Shown here piece by piece: positions 34,031 to 36,827 of a stretch of 36,827 nt of DNA. The position numbers and the translations under genes are program-made. Below the pieces are notes generated by a model. That model was given only the letters and a program-made list of their open reading frames with translations. It made no database searches and was not told the DNA's origin. How positions within the stretch are numbered: the first letter of the stretch is position 1; every line of letters starts with the position of its first letter. The DNA lies in NCBI GenBank assembly GCA_003167495.1, contig PMSX01000276.1:2956-39782 (forward strand), read 5' to 3'. The stretch comes from Bryobacterales bacterium. GTDB lineage: Bacteria > Acidobacteriota > Terriglobia > Bryobacterales > Bryobacteraceae.

Positions 34031-35140
34031 TCACAAGACCTTCACTGCGATCAACGTGATGTCGTCCGGTTGCCGCTCTCCCTTAAGGTGATCTCGCACT
34101 TCATTGACGATGCCCTCGCACACCTCCACCGCCGTTCCCTTCCGTAGACGACCGAGAGCATCCAGGAGCCCATTGTCTCCGAAATCTTCCTCGCTTTCAC
34201 TCGTCGCCTCCGGAATGCCGTCGCTAAAGACAAGCAGCCAATCTCCAGAGGCAAGCTCGACGCTGCGTTGCAACGCGGGCAAAACCGGCAGCATGCCAGC
34301 CGGCGGAGTCAGGCTATCCAAGCGGAAGCAATTGTCCCCGCGAACCAGCAGCGGCGCACAGTGCCCCGCGTTCGCATAAGTCAGACTCCGCGTCGCGGGC
34401 TCGTAGACTCCATAGAACACCGTTGCATACCACTCCGCCGTGGTTGTCTCGTACAGCAGATGGCTGGCTTTCGCGAGCACCTCGCCGCAGCTTGTGCCCG
34501 CACTCGGAGCATTGGCGCGGACCGCCGCATGCAGTGAAGCTCCCAAAAGTGCCGCAGACATTCCCTTGCCGGAAACGTCCGCCAGCAGCAGTCCCAGTTT
34601 CCCGTCGCCGAGCGGCAGGAAATCGTAATAATCGCCGCTGACGCCTCGCGCGGGCCGGCAAACTCCTGCGTAATCCAACCCCGGCGCTTCGGGAAGAACT
34701 CGCGGGAACAAACCTTGCTGTACTTGCGCGGCCATCTCCAGTTCCGCACTCATTCGCGCCTCATCGACCTGGTGTTCCCGCTCATGACGCAACAGCGCCC
34801 GGACGCGGGCCAGCAGTTCCCTCAGCGAAAACGGCTTGCTGACATAATCATTGGCGCCGAGGTCCAGGCCCACCACGCGATCGCCTTCCTGCGAGCGAGC
34901 CGATAGCATCAGGATGGGCGCGTTGAATCCCTCGCCGCGGACCCGCCTGCACAGATCGTATCCGCTCAGCTTGGGCAGCATGAGGTCGAGGATCACGAGG
35001 TCCGGCTTATGCTCACACACCGCCCTGTATCCGGCCTCCCCATCGACGGCCGCCAGGACCTGGTGCGACTCGAACTGCAGATTGTCCCGCAGGCCGCACA
35101 AGATGGCGGGATCATCTTCGACGATCAGAATTCGGCTCAT
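34031..35140 (-). CDS. Response regulator with SpoIIE-type PP2C phosphatase output
   Basis: The 369-residue protein has an N-terminal receiver domain: acidic pocket Asp9/Asp10, phosphoacceptor Asp52 (ILDLMLPKLSG), Ser80 and Lys102 (SKPFSL). A short coiled linker (about 115-145, EREHQVDEARMSAELEMAAQVQ) leads to a SpoIIE/RsbU phosphatase domain with GDYYDF (169-174, Asp170), ADVSGKG (187-193), a conserved FSDG and PDDITL near the end. RsbU-like phosphatases dephosphorylate STAS anti-anti-sigma factors, so it probably triggers a partner-switching cascade. It lies 29 bp after the PD40 protein gene and converges with the kinase fusion. The STAS-like frame at 21899-22411 is a remote candidate partner. 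Confidence 0.9.
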   Translation of the reverse strand: MSRILIVEDDPAILCGLRDNLQFESHQVLAAVDGEAGYRAVCEHKPDLVILDLMLPKLSGYDLCRRVRGEGFNAPILMLSARSQEGDRVVGLDLGANDYVSKPFSLRELLARVRALLRHEREHQVDEARMSAELEMAAQVQQGLFPRVLPEAPGLDYAGVCRPARGVSGDYYDFLPLGDGKLGLLLADVSGKGMSAALLGASLHAAVRANAPSAGTSCGEVLAKASHLLYETTTAEWYATVFYGVYEPATRSLTYANAGHCAPLLVRGDNCFRLDSLTPPAGMLPVLPALQRSVELASGDWLLVFSDGIPEATSESEEDFGDNGLLDALGRLRKGTAVEVCEGIVNEVRDHLKGERQPDDITLIAVKVL

Positions 35141-35169
35141 AAAATTACCTCAATCTGCCTACATGGGAA

Positions 35170-36827
35170 CTAATGCGATGCCTGCTGTTTCGGCTCGAAG
35201 TTCTCAAGAATCCAGGTTTCCCAATCGACGTGGCCAGCCACGATCATTTTTTTCCCGTCCGAACTGATATTCAGGCTCCCGACCGTGACGGCTGGGAAAT
35301 CGCCGATTCGTTCGGGTTGGCCGCCCGTGGATGCCACACGGAACAGGCTTCGTTTCCCTGCGGCATCTACAGTGGAATAAAGGAACCAATTTCCGTCCGG
35401 TGTGAATGCCAAGGGGAACTGCGTGGAGCTGGCCGAAAACAAGGGTTTCCAGTCACCACCCGACAGTGGCCGAATTGCGACTTCTCCCTTTTCTAGCCGG
35501 GCGATCGAGCGCTCGTCCGGCGATACCGACACCCCCGCGCAGTTGGCGCTCTGGTACAGCGTAGTTGTCCGCTGCGTTCCGATTTCCCATCGAACCAGTT
35601 CGTGCCGGCTGTCCGAATAGATGTAGATCGCCCGGTCGTCACGGCAGCGTCCGACCAAGTACCACTCTCCCGAAATAGAACCAAGCTGTTCAACGGCGCC
35701 GGACTCGATTGAGACGGATTGCACCTCCGTGAGCTGCGGGGTGAGGTGCTCACAAAACAGATTCGGCTGTTGAACCGCCCACCAGCAGTAGTCGAATTTG
35801 GCGCTGCCTCGATAAAGCTCGCGTTCCTCGCCTGTGGCTACGCTACGCAGACGGATAACCTGCGTGCTCTGCCCTGTGGCCAGATCCGACGCCGCGTAAG
35901 CGATCTCGCTGCTGTCAGGGGACCATGTAAGGTTTTGCAAACTGCCGCTTAAACTCAACCGTTTCCAGCCCCCGGAACGGCCATTCGAATCGAAGGTGCC
36001 GAACCAGACGGGAGTGCCTTCCGGTCTCATCGAGCCGTGAATAAGGGCGCCGTTGGGACGCATCCGTCCCATTCCAAAAGAGCCATAGCGGACGAAGACC
36101 GGTTCACCGGACTGCCTGCCGTCCTTCATTGGAACAAGATATAGCGCCTCGGAACCAGAGCGCTGAGCGACGATTATCAGATAGCGTCCGTCTGCGGTCC
36201 AGTCCATCAAACGGGCGTTCTCAGAAACCAGATGCGGCTCCCCGCCCTGGCTCGGCATGACAAAAATTTGGGCAGGAGTAAGTTGACTCGGCGCTGCAAG
36301 GTAAGCAATGAAACGGCCGTCCGGAGATGGCCGATTTTGGATCCCGTGATTCTCTCCCAAGCTGCGCGTTTCGCGGTCAGCCACCGAAACCCTCAAAAGC
36401 TGGCTTCTGCCGTTGGGCTGGCCCTCGCAAAGGAAAATGTAACGGTTGTCCCAGGACCAGTCCGAACGGCATGAGCTATCGCCTCTGATTTCGCGGTAAC
36501 CCGTACCGTCGGCCTTGATCACGCCAAAGGTCTCCCGTGCATGCCCCGGCAGCATTACACCCACTAAGACCATTGAAAAATCCCTGGATGGCTCAAAAGC
36601 AACCATGAGACCGGCGCTCGGTTTGAAGATGACTCGCTTTTCCCTGCCCATGAGATCGCCCATCATCAACGCGTCCGTGGCGAGATCCAGGTAAACGCCG
36701 CGATGTTCGTCCTCGGTGAACAACATAATGTTCGGAATCCCCACTTCGATTCTGCGTTGCGTTATGGTGGCGGGCACCGCTGGCGCGGGATGCGCGCTTC
36801 GCTTGAGCACAGCCAGCCTGGCGCTCG
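35170..36827 (-). CDS. PD40 beta-propeller protein, 5'-truncated by window edge
   Basis: The minus-strand frame runs open to base 36827, so the GTG at 36810 is probably not the true start. About 552 residues are visible. They carry TolB/PD40-like repeats (RPSPDGRFIAY, TWSPDSSEIAY, SVSPDERSIA, AFTPDGNWFLY, NISSDGKKMIV). The visible part resembles, from memory, the C-terminal sensor propellers of acidobacterial transcription-factor or kinase fusions. The missing N-terminus could therefore be a kinase, a DNA-binding domain or a membrane anchor. It is followed after 29 bp by the response regulator, so the two are probably one operon. Confidence 0.75.
   Translation of the reverse strand, partial: SARLAVLKRSAHPAPAVPATITQRRIEVGIPNIMLFTEDEHRGVYLDLATDALMMGDLMGREKRVIFKPSAGLMVAFEPSRDFSMVLVGVMLPGHARETFGVIKADGTGYREIRGDSSCRSDWSWDNRYIFLCEGQPNGRSQLLRVSVADRETRSLGENHGIQNRPSPDGRFIAYLAAPSQLTPAQIFVMPSQGGEPHLVSENARLMDWTADGRYLIIVAQRSGSEALYLVPMKDGRQSGEPVFVRYGSFGMGRMRPNGALIHGSMRPEGTPVWFGTFDSNGRSGGWKRLSLSGSLQNLTWSPDSSEIAYAASDLATGQSTQVIRLRSVATGEERELYRGSAKFDYCWWAVQQPNLFCEHLTPQLTEVQSVSIESGAVEQLGSISGEWYLVGRCRDDRAIYIYSDSRHELVRWEIGTQRTTTLYQSANCAGVSVSPDERSIARLEKGEVAIRPLSGGDWKPLFSASSTQFPLAFTPDGNWFLYSTVDAAGKRSLFRVASTGGQPERIGDFPAVTVGSLNISSDGKKMIVAGHVDWETWILENFEPKQQASH

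Noticed and set aside
35170..36810. Complete PD40 protein starting at GTG 36810
   Set aside because: The frame continues open to the window edge, there is no signal peptide or good ribosome site at 36810, and similar propellers are C-terminal parts of larger proteins.

Overview
The window looks like part of the chromosome of an Acidobacteriota bacterium, most likely from the Solibacter/Bryobacter side of the phylum. This is inferred from gene content, not from a marker gene: a 1,100-residue Oar-like outer-membrane receptor with an N-terminal carboxypeptidase-regulatory fold, a winged-helix/Ser-Thr kinase/beta-propeller fusion, a secreted family with a DPRYFR motif, and PD40 propeller proteins are typical of that group. 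Base composition is moderately GC-rich throughout. I see no rRNA, tRNA, CRISPR array, insertion sequence or phage gene.

Layout. (1) 1-558: 3' part of a conserved hypothetical gene, then a 549-bp gap with two repeat-like hairpins. (2) 1108-11954 (+): a compact cellulose secretion operon, bcsQ (with a possible BcsR-like N-terminus), a fused bcsAB, bcsZ and bcsC, linked by ATGA overlaps or a 4-bp gap. (3) 11986-21863: a probable catabolic locus around a FadR-type GntR regulator. To its left on the minus strand are an Oar-like receptor, a short-chain dehydrogenase, a class III aminotransferase and an EamA exporter/importer; to its right on the plus strand are a secreted (alpha/alpha)6-type protein and a mutarotase-fold protein. 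The two arms have near-identical promoters (TTGACG, 18-bp spacer, TATGAT) whose -10 boxes lie in a shared operator-like sequence. (4) 21899-23284: a STAS-like protein and a secreted conserved protein. (5) 23281-27278 (-): quinone oxidoreductase, M24 aminopeptidase, BCCP (accB) and biotin carboxylase (accC), one probable operon. (6) 27310-29440: a small winged-helix-like protein and citramalate synthase (cimA). Upstream of cimA is what reads as a complete transcription attenuator: a 19-residue leader peptide rich in Leu/Ile/Val, alternative pairings, and an 11-bp terminator stem with a U-rich tail. (7) 29440-36827: a secreted beta-helix protein, a transcription-factor/kinase/propeller fusion, a response regulator fused to a SpoIIE-type phosphatase, and a partial PD40 propeller protein.

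The two strongest observations are the cimA attenuator and the paired GntR-type promoters. Both come from reading the bases directly; function remains inference until tested.
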